Positions 13,225 through 22,791 of a DNA stretch of 64,000 nt are shown here, piece after piece. The DNA is from Bacillus methanolicus PB1 (lineage in GTDB: Bacteria; Bacillota; Bacilli; Bacillales; Cytobacillaceae). The first letter of the stretch is position 1. Each line of letters opens with the position of its first letter. The notes under the pieces are model-generated. The model did not search any database. It worked only from the letters and a program-made list of their open reading frames with translations, and was not told the DNA's origin. The stretch covers positions 1,116,001-1,180,000 of the forward strand of contig NZ_AFEU01000003.1 in the NCBI RefSeq assembly GCF_000262755.1. Reading direction: 5' to 3'. A program made the position numbers and the translations under genes.

Positions 13225-13339
13225 GACTATATTCGCTGAAAGGATGAGGGTTTTATGAAAAATGTGCAAAAGCTTATCCGCTTATCATAACTTTTTGATG
13301 ATCAGCTAACAGTTTCTCATGCTATGTTTACTTATTAAA

Positions 13340-13383
13340 CACAAAAAGAGGCTGACCCAGTTAGTTTTTGGATCAGCCTTTTT
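13340..13383. terminator. Terminator after sdhB
   Basis: AGGCTGACCC (13349-13358) pairs with GGATCAGCCT (13370-13379); an A run on the left gives the T run for the minus-strand sdh transcript and a T run on the right serves the other direction. It separates the sdh operon from gerE. Confidence 0.85.
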
Positions 13384-13387
13384 ATTA

Positions 13388-14155
13388 TTAAACTTCGTCG
13401 CTTCCAAAAAAATTACGGAAGGCCTGGATTGTTGTATCACGGTTTAACGCTGCAATTGAAGTTGTTAACGGAATGCCTTTAGGGCATGATTGAACACAGT
13501 TTTGTGAATTTCCGCAGTTGGCAAGGCCTCCGTCGCCCATGATCGCTTCAAGTCGTTCAGCCTTATTCATTGCACCTGTTGGATGGGCATTAAATAAGCG
13601 AACTTGCGATAATGGAGCAGGTCCGATAAAGTTTGATTTGCTGTTTACATTTGGACATGCTTCAAGGCAAACACCACATGTCATACACTTAGATAACTCA
13701 TAAGCCCACTGGCGTTTTTTCTCAGGCATGCGCGGGCCGGGTCCAAGATCATATGTGCCATCAATGGGAATCCACGCTTTCACTTTCTTTAATGAATCAA
13801 ACATGCGGCTCCGATCAATCTGCAAATCACGAATAACCGGAAAAGTCCGCATTGGTTCCAGGCGGATCGGCTGTTCCAGTTGATCTATTAGAGCTGTACA
13901 AGATTGGCGCGGCTTGCCGTTAATGACCATCGAACATGCTCCGCACACTTCTTCCAAACAGTTCATTTCCCATGTTACCGGTGTTGTTTTTTCACCTTTC
14001 GCATTTACCGGGTTCCGGCGAATTTCCATTAATGCGGATATAACATTCATATTTGGGCGATAAGCAATTTCAAATTCTTCTTGGTAAGGGGCTGACTCAG
14101 GATTATCTTGGCGTGTGATGATGAAACGGACCGTTTTAGTTTTAGTCTCAGACAT
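13388..14155 (-). CDS. sdhB: Succinate dehydrogenase iron-sulfur subunit
   Basis: The 255-residue product has the ferredoxin-type 2Fe-2S cysteines (CLEEVCGAC and a later C in PRQSC). The C-terminal clusters follow: CMTCGVCLEACP for 4Fe-4S and CGNSQNCVQSCP for the 3Fe-4S and remaining ligands. It passes electrons from the SdhA flavin to the cytochrome b anchor and menaquinone. It is the last gene of sdhCAB, three bases after sdhA, and is followed by a terminator. Confidence 0.98.
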   Translation of the reverse strand: MSETKTKTVRFIITRQDNPESAPYQEEFEIAYRPNMNVISALMEIRRNPVNAKGEKTTPVTWEMNCLEEVCGACSMVINGKPRQSCTALIDQLEQPIRLEPMRTFPVIRDLQIDRSRMFDSLKKVKAWIPIDGTYDLGPGPRMPEKKRQWAYELSKCMTCGVCLEACPNVNSKSNFIGPAPLSQVRLFNAHPTGAMNKAERLEAIMGDGGLANCGNSQNCVQSCPKGIPLTTSIAALNRDTTIQAFRNFFGSDEV

Positions 14156-14158
14156 ACC

Positions 14159-15919
14159 TTATTGTTCCCCTTTCTTTTTCGAATAATCGCGCTTGCGAGG
14201 CTTGATTAAGGAAGTATCTACATCTTCGTAATGGAATGCAGGCGCTGATTTTGCGTCCACAAACTTTGCCATCGTGGTTTTTAAGAAATTTTCATCATCA
14301 CGTTCAGGAAACTCAGGCTTATAATGGGCTCCCCGGCTCTCATTACGATTATAGGCCCCTAATGTAATAACCCGTGCTAATTGAAGCATATTTTTCAATT
14401 GTCTTGTAAAGACTGCACCTTGGTTGCTCCATTTTGAGGTGTCATTAATATTGATATTTTCATAACGTTCCAACAGTTCAACGATTTTCTCATCTGTTTT
14501 TAACAGTTTATCGTTGAAGCGGACAACGGTTACGTTATCAGTCATCCATTCACCGAGCTCTTTATGGAGGACGTAAGCGTTTTCTGTTCCATCTAGAGAC
14601 ATAATATGATTCCACTTTTCTTCTTCTTTCTTTACAAATCGGTCAAATATTAAAGAAGAAGTCGCATCAGAACTCTTTTCTAAGCCGTTAATGTATCTAA
14701 CTGCATTCGGACCGGCAACCATTCCGCCGTAAATCGCAGATAATAAAGAGTTTGCTCCGAGGCGGTTTGCGCCATGCTGTGAATAATCACACTCACCTGC
14801 CGCAAACAATCCGGGAATATTTGTCATTTGGTCATAATCAACCCACAGTCCGCCCATTGAATAGTGAACGGCAGGGAAAATTTTCATCGGAACTTTGCGA
14901 GGGTCTTCACCCATAAACTTTTCATAGATTTCGATAATTCCGCCAAGTTTAATGTCAAGCTCTTTTGGATCTTTATGGGAAAGATCGAGATATACCATGT
15001 TTTCACCGTTGATTCCAAGTTTTAAATCAACGCATACATGGAAGATTTCCCGTGTAGCAATGTCACGCGGAACAAGATTTCCGTATGCCGGATATTTTTC
15101 TTCTAAGAAGTACCATGGCTTTCCGTCCTTATAAGTCCAGACACGCCCGCCTTCACCGCGCGCAGATTCACTCATTAGGCGAAGCTTGTCATCACCGGGA
15201 ATCGCTGTCGGGTGGATTTGAATAAATTCACCATTCGCATAGTAAGCTCCCTGCTGATATACAATCGAAGCAGCTGAACCGGTATTAATAACAGAATTCG
15301 TTGATTTTCCGAAAATAATCCCCGGACCGCCAGTCGCTAAAATAACCGCATCGGACGGAAATGACTTGATTTCCATGGAAGTTAAATTTTGAGCTACAAT
15401 TCCGCGGCAGATTCCTTCATCATCCAAAACTGCTCCTAGAAATTCCCAACCTTCATATTTCGTGACGAGTCCTGCCACCTCATGTCGGCGCACCTGCTCG
15501 TCCAATGCATAAAGCAGCTGCTGCCCTGTTGTTGCTCCTGCAAATGCTGTACGGTGATGCTGTGTCCCGCCAAATCGCCGGAAATCCAACAAACCTTCTG
15601 GTGTACGGTTAAACATTACACCCATCCGGTCCATTAAATGGATAATCCCTGGTGCAGCTTCACACATTGCTTTTACCGGTGGCTGGTTAGCAAGGAAATC
15701 TCCGCCATAAACCGTATCATCAAAGTGTTCCCATGGGGAATCGCCTTCTCCTTTTGTATTAACAGCTCCATTTATACCACCTTGGGCACAAACAGAGTGG
15801 GAACGTTTTACCGGTACTAAAGAAAACAACTCCACCGGGGTCCCTGCTTCCGCAACTTTGATCGTTGCCATTAAGCCAGCCAGACCGCCGCCGACTACAA
15901 TTATCTTCCCTTTACTCAT
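14159..15919 (-). CDS. sdhA: Succinate dehydrogenase flavoprotein subunit
   Basis: The 586-residue product has the dinucleotide-binding GGGLAG at residues 10-15 and the covalent FAD-binding histidine H41 in RSHSVCAQGGI. It also has the active-site segments HPTAIPGDDKLRLMSESARG and HYSMGGLWVDY, and the C-terminal NESRGAHYKPEFPERDD. It oxidises succinate to fumarate in the citric acid cycle and respiratory chain at the inner face of the membrane. It is the middle gene of sdhCAB; the start follows AGGAGTGAACCTCA. Confidence 0.98.
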   Translation of the reverse strand: MSKGKIIVVGGGLAGLMATIKVAEAGTPVELFSLVPVKRSHSVCAQGGINGAVNTKGEGDSPWEHFDDTVYGGDFLANQPPVKAMCEAAPGIIHLMDRMGVMFNRTPEGLLDFRRFGGTQHHRTAFAGATTGQQLLYALDEQVRRHEVAGLVTKYEGWEFLGAVLDDEGICRGIVAQNLTSMEIKSFPSDAVILATGGPGIIFGKSTNSVINTGSAASIVYQQGAYYANGEFIQIHPTAIPGDDKLRLMSESARGEGGRVWTYKDGKPWYFLEEKYPAYGNLVPRDIATREIFHVCVDLKLGINGENMVYLDLSHKDPKELDIKLGGIIEIYEKFMGEDPRKVPMKIFPAVHYSMGGLWVDYDQMTNIPGLFAAGECDYSQHGANRLGANSLLSAIYGGMVAGPNAVRYINGLEKSSDATSSLIFDRFVKKEEEKWNHIMSLDGTENAYVLHKELGEWMTDNVTVVRFNDKLLKTDEKIVELLERYENININDTSKWSNQGAVFTRQLKNMLQLARVITLGAYNRNESRGAHYKPEFPERDDENFLKTTMAKFVDAKSAPAFHYEDVDTSLIKPRKRDYSKKKGEQ

Positions 15920-15980
15920 TGAGGTTCACTCCTATTCGTAGTCCGTCCATTTTTATTCCTATTATCTGAATATTTTTCAA

Positions 15981-16589
15981 TTAAATAAATGCTGTAAGGG
16001 CGCGAATTCCAACAATTGAAAGAGCTACAAAGATTCCTAGCGTTACGTAAGTAGAGATCTGTTGGGAACGAGGTGTAACTGTTACTCCCCAGCTGACAAG
16101 GAATGACCATAAGCCATTCGCGAAATGAAAGATGGCAGAAATAACACCAATAACATAAAACCAGAACATGAAAGGAGATGATAAAATATTCTCCATCATT
16201 TGGAAATTAACTTCTTCTCCAAATGCTGCAGCAACGCGTGTTTCCCATACGTGCCAAGTAACGAAAATAAGGGTAATGACACCAGAAACGCGCTGAAGCA
16301 AGAACATCCAGTTCCGAAAAAATCCAAATCTGCTTACATTATTTTTCGCAGTGAATGCAATATAAAGCCCGTAGATTGCATGAAACAAAAGCGGCAAATA
16401 AATAACAAATATTTCAAGGAAAAGACGGAATGGCAGACTCTCCATAAAATGAGCAGCTCTGTTAAAAGATTCTTCTCCTCCAGTAGCGAAATGGTTTACT
16501 ACAAGATGTTGCGTAAGGAACAGCCCTACCGGAATTACCCCGAGCAATGAATGCAGCCTGCGGTTAAAAAATTCTCGATTTCCTGCCAC
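15981..16589 (-). CDS. sdhC: Succinate dehydrogenase cytochrome b558 subunit
   Basis: The GTG at 16589 (AGNREFFNRRLHSLLGVIPV) has AAGGAGG at the right distance and matches the B. subtilis N-terminus, so I use it rather than the upstream ATG at 16667. The 202-residue product has five hydrophobic segments and the family's haem-ligand histidines (for example LHSLLG, QHLVVNHF, FHAIYGLY, WHVWETR, FHFANGLW). It anchors SdhAB and binds di-haem and menaquinone. First gene of the operon. Confidence 0.96.
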   Translation of the reverse strand: MAGNREFFNRRLHSLLGVIPVGLFLTQHLVVNHFATGGEESFNRAAHFMESLPFRLFLEIFVIYLPLLFHAIYGLYIAFTAKNNVSRFGFFRNWMFLLQRVSGVITLIFVTWHVWETRVAAAFGEEVNFQMMENILSSPFMFWFYVIGVISAIFHFANGLWSFLVSWGVTVTPRSQQISTYVTLGIFVALSIVGIRALTAFI

Positions 16590-16870
16590 GAACTTATCCT
16601 CCTTGGTTTTTAACTGATGTTCAGGTTCTCTCCGCTCTCCACTATCGGAACGCAACCTTATCATCATTGTATAAAAATTTTTTTACATTTATGTGACATG
16701 TTCATTTTACTCTCATCAACAAAGAGCGTCAAGAAAACGGATACAAGATTCCTTAAAATTTTTTTGAAATATGTTGATATTGCGAATAATATATATAATA
16801 ACTTTAATTTCAAATTTTCATCTAAAAATTCCATTATATTAAAATAACAAAAATTCATTTTTAACTTCCA

Positions 16871-17060
16871 CTCTTTTTCTGCGGAAAAGGGGTGAGCTAC
16901 GCTAACAAAGATAAAAATGGCAACTTATCTTTAGCAAGATACTTGTTTGGCTTTGTAAATATTTTGAGCTTGGCTTCGCTCACACCGCCTTATTATGTTG
17001 GTTCTGTTTTATAATGAAATCTATTTCCATGTTAGGGTTGGGAGTTAAAACTCATACTCG
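16871..17060 (+). repeat. Dispersed ~190-bp repeat, copy A
   Basis: This stretch in the sdhC-yslB gap is roughly 85% similar by eye to the reverse complement of 55353-55546. Shared blocks include GCTTCGCTCACACCGCC, TATTATGTTGGTTCTGTTTT and CCATGTTAGGGTTGGGAGTT. It has no ORF and includes short internal inverted repeats. It starts 282 bases before the sdhC start codon and ends 70 bases before yslB. The rest of 16590-17130 holds only AT-rich DNA with presumed divergent promoters. Confidence 0.85.
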
Positions 17061-17130
17061 TTTTCTTTAAATATATGCTAATTTACGGGTAAATTGTATA
17101 TAATATATTCATAGAAAGAGGGGAAGAGCA

Positions 17131-17586
17131 TTGAGTGAATTATTAGCGGCAATGAAAGCGGCGGACTCAGATTCTCCTGTTGTCACTGCTTTCGGCTATG
17201 AATTAATACGTGACATTCTTCTGCCGGAGCTGCTTGGAAAAGATGAACCCGAAATCTTATATTGGGCCGGGAAACGGTTGGCGAGGCAATTTCCGCTAAA
17301 AAATTTCGATGAAATGTGTGTTTTTTTTCAGAAAGCAAGCTGGGGAACCCTGATTATAACAAATGAATCCAGTAACGAACTTGAAGTAGAATTAACAGGC
17401 GGCATAATTTCTCAAAGACTCCAGTCAAAAAAAGATATTTCTTTTCAGCTGGAAGCCGGTTTTATAGCCCAGCAAATCGAACTGCAAAAACAAGTGGTTG
17501 CTGAAGCTTTCGAACATCCGCGTAAAAAGGGATCAAAGGTGCAATTTACAGTTAAGTGGGATAAGAAAGACATCGTAAAGCCATGA
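17131..17586 (+). CDS. yslB: YslB family protein (DUF2507)
   Basis: The 151-residue product (SELLAAMKAADSDSPVVTAF, GYELIRDILLPELLGKD, ILYWAGKRLARQFPL) is a YslB/DUF2507 protein and lies between sdhC and lysC, as in B. subtilis. The structure is a ligand-like V4R-related fold with unknown function. It starts at a TTG at 17131 with AGAGGGG upstream and is transcribed alone, divergent from sdhCAB and convergent with lysC. Confidence 0.88.
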   Translation: MSELLAAMKAADSDSPVVTAFGYELIRDILLPELLGKDEPEILYWAGKRLARQFPLKNFDEMCVFFQKASWGTLIITNESSNELEVELTGGIISQRLQSKKDISFQLEAGFIAQQIELQKQVVAEAFEHPRKKGSKVQFTVKWDKKDIVKP

Positions 17587-17596
17587 TTTAATTAAT

Positions 17597-17640
17597 AAAG
17601 GGTCTGACACTTTGCATATGAGTCAGCCCTTTTGTATTTC
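17597..17640. terminator. Terminator between yslB and lysC
   Basis: AAAGGGTCTGAC (17597-17608) pairs with GTCAGCCCTTT (17622-17632), followed by a T-rich run. The stem contains the GGGTCTGAC core found in the larger palindromic repeats elsewhere in this window. Confidence 0.8.
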
Positions 17641-17655
17641 TTTTTAAGTTGAGCG

Positions 17656-18150
17656 TTACGATTTAACAGTCGATCCCGACAATTCAAATGCTTGATGAAT
17701 CGCTTCTGCTGCCTTAATCATCTGGCTTTCTTCAATTACCGTAGATACTTTTATTTCCGATGTGCTAACCATTTTTACTAGAATACCATTTGAAGCAAGC
17801 ACTTCAAACATTTTAGCGGCGACTCCTGGGTTTGAAATCATTCCTGAACCGACAATTGAAACTTTTGCTAATCCCGTTTCCGATTCAATCCCTTTGTAGT
17901 TTAGCAATTTCTTATTGTTTTCGAGGACGGCCATTGTTTCTTCTAAATTGCCACTCTTAATCGAAAAAGATAAATTTGTTGTTTCAGCTTCAGTTACACT
18001 TTGGATAATGATATCAACATTAATGCGATGTTGGGCAAGTGTCGTAAAAATAGTGGATAAACTCGTTAACGAGTTTGGCAATCCAATAACTGTTACTCGT
18101 GTGATTTCGTCTTCAAAAGCTACTCCCCGAACAACAAGATTTTGTTCCAT
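17656..18150 (-). CDS. lysC: Aspartokinase beta subunit from internal start
   Basis: Inside lysC, GAGGAGG stands eight bases before an ATG at 18150 (MEQNLVVRGVAFEDEITRVT). B. subtilis aspartokinase II is known to make a beta subunit, identical to the C-terminal ACT part, from just such an in-frame start. The product would be 164 residues with both ACT domains, forming the alpha2-beta2 enzyme. The strong internal site at the same residue supports this. Confidence 0.8.
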   Translation of the reverse strand: MEQNLVVRGVAFEDEITRVTVIGLPNSLTSLSTIFTTLAQHRINVDIIIQSVTEAETTNLSFSIKSGNLEETMAVLENNKKLLNYKGIESETGLAKVSIVGSGMISNPGVAAKMFEVLASNGILVKMVSTSEIKVSTVIEESQMIKAAEAIHQAFELSGSTVKS

Positions 18151-18885
18151 TGTTACTTCCTCCTCAATGATCGTCCCTGATTCCCGTTCCATACTGGAGC
18201 GCACCTCCAAAGGAACCCCGTAATTTTTCGCAAATTCCACTGCTCTTGGATGAAGGACGCCTGCCCCAAGATTTGCTAGTTCAAGCATTTCATCATAAGA
18301 AACAGAAGAAAGTTTCCGAGCCGACTTTACATGGCGCGGATCGGTTGTAAAAACTCCAGTAACATCGGTGTAAATGTCACATTTATCAGCTTTCAGAGCT
18401 GCAGCCAGTGCTACAGCCGTCGTATCGGATCCGCCTCTGCCAAGAGTCGTAATTTCTCCATGTTCATCAATACCTTGGAATCCGGCAACGACAACGATTT
18501 TTCCTACATCTAGCTGTTTTTGAATTTTTTCAGTTTCGATATTTATTATTCTCGCATTCCCGAAAACAGGCTCAGTTTTGATGCCTGCCTGCCATCCAGT
18601 GTAAGAAATGGCTTCATAGCCTTTTTCTTTTAATGCCATAGCCAAAAGCGAAATCGTTACCTGCTCTCCAGTTGTAAGAAGCAAATCCATTTCGCGCTTT
18701 GCCGGATGTGCAGAAATCTGTTTTGCTAAATCGACAAGCTCATCTGTTGTTTTCCCCATTGCCGAAACAACGACGACAACGTCATTTCCGTTCTTTTTTT
18801 CTTCAATTATCCGATCAGCAACGTTTAAGATGCGCCGAGCGGAGCCAACAGATGTTCCGCCAAACTTTTGGACAATTAATCCCAA
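17656..18885 (-). CDS. lysC: Aspartate kinase (lysine-sensitive, aspartokinase II type)
   Basis: The 409-residue product has the kinase N-terminus VQKFGGTSVGSARRI, the catalytic VVSAMGKTTDELV and TLGRGGSDTTAVALAAALKA segments, and two C-terminal ACT domains (from about residue 260). It phosphorylates aspartate at the start of the lysine, threonine and methionine pathway, and gives diaminopimelate for the cell wall and dipicolinate for spores. A lysine riboswitch is upstream. An internal start at 18150 should make the beta subunit. Confidence 0.97.
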   Translation of the reverse strand: MGLIVQKFGGTSVGSARRILNVADRIIEEKKNGNDVVVVVSAMGKTTDELVDLAKQISAHPAKREMDLLLTTGEQVTISLLAMALKEKGYEAISYTGWQAGIKTEPVFGNARIINIETEKIQKQLDVGKIVVVAGFQGIDEHGEITTLGRGGSDTTAVALAAALKADKCDIYTDVTGVFTTDPRHVKSARKLSSVSYDEMLELANLGAGVLHPRAVEFAKNYGVPLEVRSSMERESGTIIEEEVTMEQNLVVRGVAFEDEITRVTVIGLPNSLTSLSTIFTTLAQHRINVDIIIQSVTEAETTNLSFSIKSGNLEETMAVLENNKKLLNYKGIESETGLAKVSIVGSGMISNPGVAAKMFEVLASNGILVKMVSTSEIKVSTVIEESQMIKAAEAIHQAFELSGSTVKS

Positions 18886-18980
18886 TGTTTTCCCCTTCTT
18901 TCTATAAAGTTAAAGTTCATTAAAGGAGTGCCGCCGTTTCTATATATAACTAGTTTTCTCTAAAAAGCTGTTTTTAAATT

Positions 18981-19226
18981 AATAAAATAAAAAACAGCAA
19001 TGAGATAGCTACCTCATTGCTGTGGAAAACGTAAGAAAATATACGCAGACACAGTGAGATAGCTCTCCAAGGCAGCACTGCCTTGACAGTCCGGCATCTC
19101 TTAAATGCAGGACCAGCAAAGAAAAAAATGAGTTTTTCTTCACTTCGGCGAACATTCCCTTTCAAAGCTTTTCATTAAAGCTCATTCTTCTCCAAGCTTT
19201 TACTGATGAAGTTCGCACCTCTATCT
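18981..19226 (-). ncRNA. Lysine riboswitch (L box) with terminator, upstream of lysC
   Basis: On the minus strand, AGAGGTGCGAACTTCATCAG and GGGAATGTTCGCCGAAG are conserved L-box aptamer blocks, and GATAG (5') can pair with CTATC near 19060 to close P1. The aptamer spans about 19058-19226. An intrinsic terminator (CAGCAATGAG 19022-19013, CTCATTGCTG 19004-18995, then TTTTTTATTTTATT) follows. Its loop repeats the GAGATAGCT sequence of the aptamer, so lysine binding would favour termination. Confidence 0.93.
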
Positions 19227-19300
19227 TCACTTTAATGCTCTAAAGTGATTAAACGATTAAATTTTTTTCAGTATAGCATACGTCCGGATTTATGACAATG

Positions 19301-21076
19301 TCATTCCTGCAACTTTTTCATTAATTCTTTTGCGACATTTGCCGGAATGCCGGCAGCAGTAAAGTCCTCCATTGTTGCTTCCTTCATTTTTTTCACGGAA
19401 CCAAATTGTTTGAGAAGCAGTTTTTTCCGTTTCTCACCAATCCCCGGGATGTCGTCCAATAACGATTGAAAAGCACTTTTTCCACGCAACTGGCGGTGAA
19501 ATGTAATTGCAAACCGGTGCACTTCATCTTGGATACGCTGGAGCAAATAGAACTCCTTGCTGTTCCGTTTTAATGTAACGACAGCAAGAGGATTTCCAAA
19601 TAATAACTGTGAAGTTTTATGCTTTTCATCTTTTACAAGGCCGGCAATTGGAATTTCCAGTCCAAACTCATTCTCAAGCACGTCCTTGACAGCTTCAACA
19701 TGGCCTTTTCCGCCATCAATAATTATCAAATCCGGCAACGGAAGATTTTCTTTCAAAACTCTCGAATATCTTCGTCGGACAACTTCCCTCATTGACTCAT
19801 AATCATCAGGTCCTTGTACAGATTTAATTTTATATTTTCGATATTCTTTTTTCTCAGGTTTGCCGTCAATAAAGACAACCATAGCAGAAACGGGGCTTGT
19901 TCCCTGAATGTTCGAATTATCGAAAGCTTCAATCCGATGGGGTGTATAAATTCCAAGCTGGCGGCCTAAATTTTCAACTGCTTTAATCGTTCTCTCTTCA
20001 TCCCGTTCAATCAGCGAGAACTTTTCCTGCAAGGCAATCTTAGCATTTTTCTCAGCCAATTTTACAAGCTCTTTCTTTTGGCCCCGCTTTGGCCTTAACA
20101 CTTTTACATCAAGAAGTTTTTCCGCCATGTCCGCATCTACTGAGTCTGGAGCCAGTATTTCTTTTGGTTTAAAATGATTTGGCTTTGAGTAAAATTGCCC
20201 CATAAATGTAAGAATTTCTTCCTCAGGTTCTTTGTAAAGCGGGAACAACGAAACATCCCGTTCAATCAATTTCCCCTGCCTTATAAAAAATACTTGAACG
20301 CACATCCAGCCTTTTTCGACGGCATATCCAAATACGTCCCGGTCGGTGAAATCAGTCATCGTCATTTTTTGTTTTTCCATCGTCATTTCAATATGCGCAA
20401 TTTTGTCGCGGTATTCTTTTGCCCGCTCAAAATCAAGTTCTTCGGCAGCAGCAGTCATTTTTTCAGCCAGTTCTTGTTTTATTTCTTTATAACCGCCATT
20501 CAAAAATCGGGTAATTTCATCTGTAATCGTTTTGTATTCTTTTTCATCCACTTCTTTTACACAAGGGGCAAGACATTGTCCCATATGATAATATAAACAA
20601 ACCCTGTCCGGAAGTGTAGAGCATTTTCGCAGCGGATAAATCCGGTCAAGCAGTTTTTTTGTTTCATTCGCAGCTTGAACATTTGGATAAGGTCCAAAGT
20701 ACTTTCCCTTATCTTTCGTTACTTTTCTTGTCGTGATAAGCCTTGGATGCCGTTCGCCCGTTAATTTGATAAACGGATAGCTTTTATCATCCTTCAGCAT
20801 GACATTATACTTCGGATCGTGTTTTTTAATTAGATTCATCTCAAGGATCAGAGCTTCAATATCTGAAGAAGTGACAAAATATTCAAAGTCTTCAATTTCA
20901 TTGACAAGCCGAAGTGTTTTACCGTCATGGGAACCGGTAAAATAGGAGCGGACCCGATTTTTCAGCACTTTTGCTTTTCCGACATAAATAACCGTTCCTT
21001 GCCGGTCTTTCATTAAATAACAGCCGGGCTGATCCGGCAAAAGAGCAAGTTTGCTCTTTATTGTTTCATTCATCAT
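19301..21076 (-). CDS. uvrC: UvrABC excinuclease subunit C
   Basis: The start at 21076 ([20 protein letters not shown]) has GGGGGTG upstream and fits the family N-terminus; the frame to 21145 overlaps the previous gene too far. The 591-residue product has the GIY-YIG nuclease ([19 protein letters not shown]), a UVR UvrB-binding motif ([17 protein letters not shown]) near residue 205, the RNase-H-like nuclease with DxDGG ([13 protein letters not shown]) and a C-terminal helix-hairpin-helix ([20 protein letters not shown]). It cuts both sides of a lesion in nucleotide-excision repair. Confidence 0.97.
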   Translation of the reverse strand: MMNETIKSKLALLPDQPGCYLMKDRQGTVIYVGKAKVLKNRVRSYFTGSHDGKTLRLVNEIEDFEYFVTSSDIEALILEMNLIKKHDPKYNVMLKDDKSYPFIKLTGERHPRLITTRKVTKDKGKYFGPYPNVQAANETKKLLDRIYPLRKCSTLPDRVCLYYHMGQCLAPCVKEVDEKEYKTITDEITRFLNGGYKEIKQELAEKMTAAAEELDFERAKEYRDKIAHIEMTMEKQKMTMTDFTDRDVFGYAVEKGWMCVQVFFIRQGKLIERDVSLFPLYKEPEEEILTFMGQFYSKPNHFKPKEILAPDSVDADMAEKLLDVKVLRPKRGQKKELVKLAEKNAKIALQEKFSLIERDEERTIKAVENLGRQLGIYTPHRIEAFDNSNIQGTSPVSAMVVFIDGKPEKKEYRKYKIKSVQGPDDYESMREVVRRRYSRVLKENLPLPDLIIIDGGKGHVEAVKDVLENEFGLEIPIAGLVKDEKHKTSQLLFGNPLAVVTLKRNSKEFYLLQRIQDEVHRFAITFHRQLRGKSAFQSLLDDIPGIGEKRKKLLLKQFGSVKKMKEATMEDFTAAGIPANVAKELMKKLQE

Positions 21077-22568
21077 GTTCACCCCCTGATGTATTTTTCC
21101 ATTTAAATAGCGTAATCTCGCTATAAATCGGATCGAATAATTCATTTGATTGAAAATGTTGTACTTTCACAATATTGTCTTCAACATCGATTCCTTGCTG
21201 TTTAAAACCTTGGACAACCTTATCTGTAAGTAAAATCTCTTTATCGGAATAATATCCGGCATCATGCACAAATACATTGTAAGTTTGAACACGTTTATGA
21301 GAAAAGGGAACATTTAAATAGTCAAATACCCTTGTTTCCTCCCAAGTATAAACAATAAAGGGATTTTTATAATGATTCAAAAACTTTGCCGTCTTGTATA
21401 TGGCAGGCTTAAGGGTTGCTTGTTCTTTTATAAGTGATGCTGCCAAGAAACATTGACAGCATAAAATAAACATGCATAGAAGTGCAACTAGATGATTTCT
21501 CTTTGCCAGTACTACAATAAAAAGATAAAAAAGAATGAACATTGCTAACGGAAGAATATGTCTCGGTTTATCAATATTTTGAGCAAAGAGAGCCCATAAA
21601 AAATAACAAAAGCCCAATAAAAACAAAAGCTTGAGCAGAATGTCTTTCTTAACATTCTCCCATTTCATGCTAAACAAAAAAAGAATCGCGATTAGAAAAT
21701 AGAAAACCAACAGTATTATAGACCGGGAAAGGATTCCTGTCCAAAAAATGTTCTCGATAATGAAAATTCTCAACCTTTCAACAAAATTTAGATCAACCGC
21801 TGTAACAGCCCCTCCCCAGCTTTGAAAATGCCCGCTTGTAAATGCAAGGGCGAGTTTAATGAATGGCTTTATGCCGCCCTCTGAAAAAGCTGCAGCTAAA
21901 ACCCAAACAAACTGAAATAAAAATGCAATGATGGTATTAACAAAAATTTGCTTCATTGAAATGTGTTTTTCTTTCCATTTTCTATAAAAAAAATAAACGA
22001 TTCCTATTGAAAATGGAAAATAGGATAACCGAATGCCAAGAAGAATACTTAACAGAAACATCGACAGGACGCCGGAAAGCGGATGCCTGCTTTTCAAGGC
22101 AGTTTTCAGACTATAAACATACCACCATAATGCCGAAAGTGCCGCTCCTTCTGACATTGGCTGATTAACCATTGTGAGGCAATAGCTTCCAGTATATAAA
22201 ATGGCTGTCATGAGCAAGCTATATTCTCTCTTAAGATATTGTCTGCCTATTAAATAGATAGGTATAAGAGCACTGCTGAAAAAAAGGATATTAAAAACTG
22301 TCAAGGCTTCTGCCGGATTTTCGATCCAAAGATGAAGAATTTTCCCTCCAAGAATAAAATATGGGTATCCCGGAAAGTGGGGCTGCATAGCCATGATATT
22401 GTACATGTCCAATCCTCGAGCAAAATCAACCTGATCCCAAGTAGAGGCAAATGAATTTGTATATTTAAATTGAAAACCAAGCAAGAAACTAATAGCGAGT
22501 AAACTAATGATTTGAATGAATGTTGTAAATAAATTTGTTTTACACGCAAATTTATTATTTTTTTTCAT
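21066..22568 (-). CDS. GT-C (PMT/ArnT-like) membrane glycosyltransferase
   Basis: The 500-residue product has about ten to twelve transmembrane segments and an acidic WDQVDFARG motif in the first extracellular loop (residues about 44-52), as in GT39/GT83 lipid-linked sugar transferases. The C-terminal 110 residues are a soluble domain. It ends just inside the uvrC start region, so readthrough is possible. It would move a sugar from a polyprenyl-phosphate donor on the outer face, and could take its donor from the GT2 enzyme at 24554. Substrate unknown. Confidence 0.7.
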   Translation of the reverse strand: MKKNNKFACKTNLFTTFIQIISLLAISFLLGFQFKYTNSFASTWDQVDFARGLDMYNIMAMQPHFPGYPYFILGGKILHLWIENPAEALTVFNILFFSSALIPIYLIGRQYLKREYSLLMTAILYTGSYCLTMVNQPMSEGAALSALWWYVYSLKTALKSRHPLSGVLSMFLLSILLGIRLSYFPFSIGIVYFFYRKWKEKHISMKQIFVNTIIAFLFQFVWVLAAAFSEGGIKPFIKLALAFTSGHFQSWGGAVTAVDLNFVERLRIFIIENIFWTGILSRSIILLVFYFLIAILFLFSMKWENVKKDILLKLLFLLGFCYFLWALFAQNIDKPRHILPLAMFILFYLFIVVLAKRNHLVALLCMFILCCQCFLAASLIKEQATLKPAIYKTAKFLNHYKNPFIVYTWEETRVFDYLNVPFSHKRVQTYNVFVHDAGYYSDKEILLTDKVVQGFKQQGIDVEDNIVKVQHFQSNELFDPIYSEITLFKWKNTSGGEHDE

Positions 22569-22664
22569 ATATTCTTCACCGTCTTATCACGTTTAATATG
22601 TCGATGTCATAATAATTATAACAAGTAATAGTCAGGATTTTCTCAAGAGGAAAGGTACATTCTC

Positions 22665-22712
22665 AAAAAGAAAACAACCTTGCCAAAATGTGATTATGAC
22701 AAGGTTGTTTCA
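22665..22712 (-). terminator. Terminator after the FTR1 iron-transport genes
   Basis: AAACAACCTTG (22672-22682) and CAAGGTTGTTT (22700-22710) form a perfect stem; on the minus strand it is followed by TTTTCTTTTT. It separates the iron operon from the glycosyltransferase gene. Confidence 0.85.
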
Positions 22713-22791
22713 AGTGAAGGTTCGGAGAAGAATTTCTTCCATTACAAAATTCCTCTTAAGCATCAGCCTCTGGATATTTTGAACATATCTG

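Noticed and set aside
16590-16870. Coding frames in the sdhC-yslB gap
   Set aside because: They are AT-rich, lack ribosome-binding sites and resemble no protein; the gap holds promoters and a dispersed repeat.
18974-19165. A 63-codon minus-strand frame upstream of lysC
   Set aside because: It lies inside the lysine riboswitch and its terminator, which explain the conservation.
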